5,653 nucleotides of DNA from Oscillospiraceae bacterium (GTDB lineage Bacteria; Bacillota; Clostridia; Oscillospirales; Ruminococcaceae). The stretch spans positions 1 to 5,653 of the forward strand of contig JAFTNX010000107.1 of the NCBI GenBank assembly GCA_017451665.1, written 5' to 3'. The translations under genes and the position numbers were made by a program. Position 1 is the stretch's first letter; each line of letters opens with the position of its first letter. The notes below the pieces were generated by a model. It was not told where the DNA came from. It saw nothing but the letters and a program-made list of their open reading frames with translations, and searched no databases. Positions 4,394 through 5,653 of the stretch are shown here, one piece after another.

Positions 4394-5653
4394 ATGCAGA
4401 TTTACAATACACTTACAAGAAAAAAAGACGAATTTAAGCCACGTTTTGACGGAAAGGTTTCTATGTACACATGTGGACCTACCGTTTATCACTATGCACA
4501 CATCGGAAATTTAAGAAGCTACATTATGGAAGACGTTTTGGAGAAGTTTTTCAGATTTTCAGGTTACGACGTCAAGAGAGTTATGAACATCACAGACGTT
4601 GGGCATCTTACTTCTGACGGTGACACAGGCGACGATAAAATGCTCAAGGGTGCTAAGCGTGAAAAGAAAACTGTAATGGAGATTGCACAGTTTTACACCG
4701 ACGCATTTTTTGCTGACTGCAAGAAGCTGAACATCAAGACACCTGACGTTGTTGAGCCTGCTACCGGCTGTATTGATGAATTCATCAAGGTTATCTCTTC
4801 ACTTATGGAAAAGGACTTTGCTTATGAGGCTGGTGGTAACATCTATTTTGACACTTCAAAATTAAAACAGTATTATGTATTTAACGACTTCAAGGAAGAG
4901 GACCTTGCAGTAGGTGTCCGTGAAGGCGTTGAAGAGGATACAAACAAGAGAAACAAGGCTGACTTTGTTTTGTGGTTTACAAAATCAAAGTTTGATGACC
5001 AGGAATTAAAGTGGAATTCACCTTGGGGAATTGGTTATCCCGGCTGGCACATTGAATGCTCATGCATCTCTATGAAGCATCTTGGGGAATACCTTGACAT
5101 TCACTGTGGTGGTATCGACAACGCATTCCCACATCACACAAACGAAATTGCACAGAGTGAGGCGTACATCGGTCACGACTGGTGTAACTACTGGTTCCAC
5201 GTTCATCACCTCAACACAAATTCAGGAAAGATGTCAAAGTCATCAGGAGAATTTCTGACAGTTTCACTTCTGGAATCAAAGGGCTATGACCCACTTGTTT
5301 ACAGATTTTTCTGCCTGAACTCACATTACAGAAAATCTCTGGTATTCTCATACGAAAACCTTGACAACTCAGCTGTGGCATTCAACAAGATTATTGCAAA
5401 AATTGCTACATTTGTTAAGGATGACAAGGGTGAAATTGACAAGGCAAAATACGACGAGCTTTACAACAGCTTCAAGGATGCGCTTGACAACGACCTTAAC
5501 ACTTCCCTTGCTATCACTGCACTTTACGACGTTCTGAAGGCTGACGCAAACGGTAAAACAAAGGTTGCGCTCATAAAGGAATTTGACAAGGTGCTTTCAC
5601 TTGACCTTATTGACAAGGCTTTGAAGCTTTGTGAAAATGATGGTGGTGAAGAA
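4394..5653 (+). CDS. cysS: Cysteinyl-tRNA synthetase (3' end cut by window)
   Basis: The frame is open from the ATG at 4394 for 420 codons to the window edge without a stop; complete CysS proteins are about 460 residues, so roughly the last tenth is missing. This class Ia synthetase charges tRNA-Cys. YTCGPTVY (25-32) and the HIGH-type motif HIGN (36-39) are followed by GWHIECS (217-223) and GGIDNAFPHHTNE (239-251). The four zinc ligands for cysteine discrimination are in place: Cys27, Cys222, His247 and Glu251, with the spacing of E. coli CysRS. KMSKS is at 279-283. The family's common FPHHENE reads FPHHTNE here, changing a residue next to a ligand but not a ligand. An AGGAG at 4381-4385 overlaps the cysE stop and lies 8 bases before the ATG; the genes are 11 bp apart, so they share one transcript and T-box control. 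Confidence 0.96.
   Translation, partial: MQIYNTLTRKKDEFKPRFDGKVSMYTCGPTVYHYAHIGNLRSYIMEDVLEKFFRFSGYDVKRVMNITDVGHLTSDGDTGDDKMLKGAKREKKTVMEIAQFYTDAFFADCKKLNIKTPDVVEPATGCIDEFIKVISSLMEKDFAYEAGGNIYFDTSKLKQYYVFNDFKEEDLAVGVREGVEEDTNKRNKADFVLWFTKSKFDDQELKWNSPWGIGYPGWHIECSCISMKHLGEYLDIHCGGIDNAFPHHTNEIAQSEAYIGHDWCNYWFHVHHLNTNSGKMSKSSGEFLTVSLLESKGYDPLVYRFFCLNSHYRKSLVFSYENLDNSAVAFNKIIAKIATFVKDDKGEIDKAKYDELYNSFKDALDNDLNTSLAITALYDVLKADANGKTKVALIKEFDKVLSLDLIDKALKLCENDGGEE

Noticed and set aside
1..5653. Search for a novel defence, toxin-antitoxin or biosynthetic system
   Set aside because: Every complete gene belongs to a known conserved family; unexplained content is limited to the two intergenic repeat regions.

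Overview
The window looks like a piece of chromosome from a low-GC Gram-positive bacterium, most likely a gut-type Clostridia (Oscillospirales/Ruminococcaceae-like). The basis is the A+T-rich sequence, AAGGAG-type ribosome binding sites, TTGaca/TAtAAT promoters, a T-box riboswitch, a TrmK-type tRNA methyltransferase and a short CysE. The genus is an inference. All complete genes are housekeeping or conserved families; I do not see a defence, mobile or otherwise novel multi-gene system.

Left part, minus strand (1-1063). Reading leftwards, a promoter at about 1026-1054 drives a 68-residue DUF1858 redox-disulfide protein (765-971). A hairpin with a short U-run follows, then trmK (21-692). One base after trmK a further gene begins and runs off the window; its first six codons and its position suit a Nif3-like gene.

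Divergent intergenic region (972-1364, 393 bp). Two promoters point away from each other, minus towards the DUF1858 gene and plus towards rimO. Between them lies a MITE-like element of about 224 bp (1064-1287) with 21-bp terminal inverted repeats (19/21 matches) made of 7-bp units, plus internal hairpins. The two promoters are themselves imperfect mirror images, so the inverted-repeat arms appear to extend to about 1016 and 1332. This is the most unusual structure in the window.

Middle part, plus strand (1365-3290). rimO (ribosomal protein S12 methylthiotransferase) is followed after 51 bp by pgsA (phosphatidylglycerophosphate synthase), a common Firmicutes pairing. After pgsA comes about 130 bp of hairpin-rich non-coding sequence that starts with a perfect 17-bp palindrome overlapping the pgsA stop codon.

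Right part, plus strand (3428-5653). A strong extended -10 promoter precedes a complete T-box leader and its intrinsic terminator, then cysE (serine acetyltransferase) and cysS (cysteinyl-tRNA synthetase, cut by the window end). The UGC specifier, and the UGGA bulge matching a U73 discriminator, both indicate sensing of uncharged tRNA-Cys. Cysteine starvation would therefore raise both cysteine precursor synthesis and tRNA-Cys charging.
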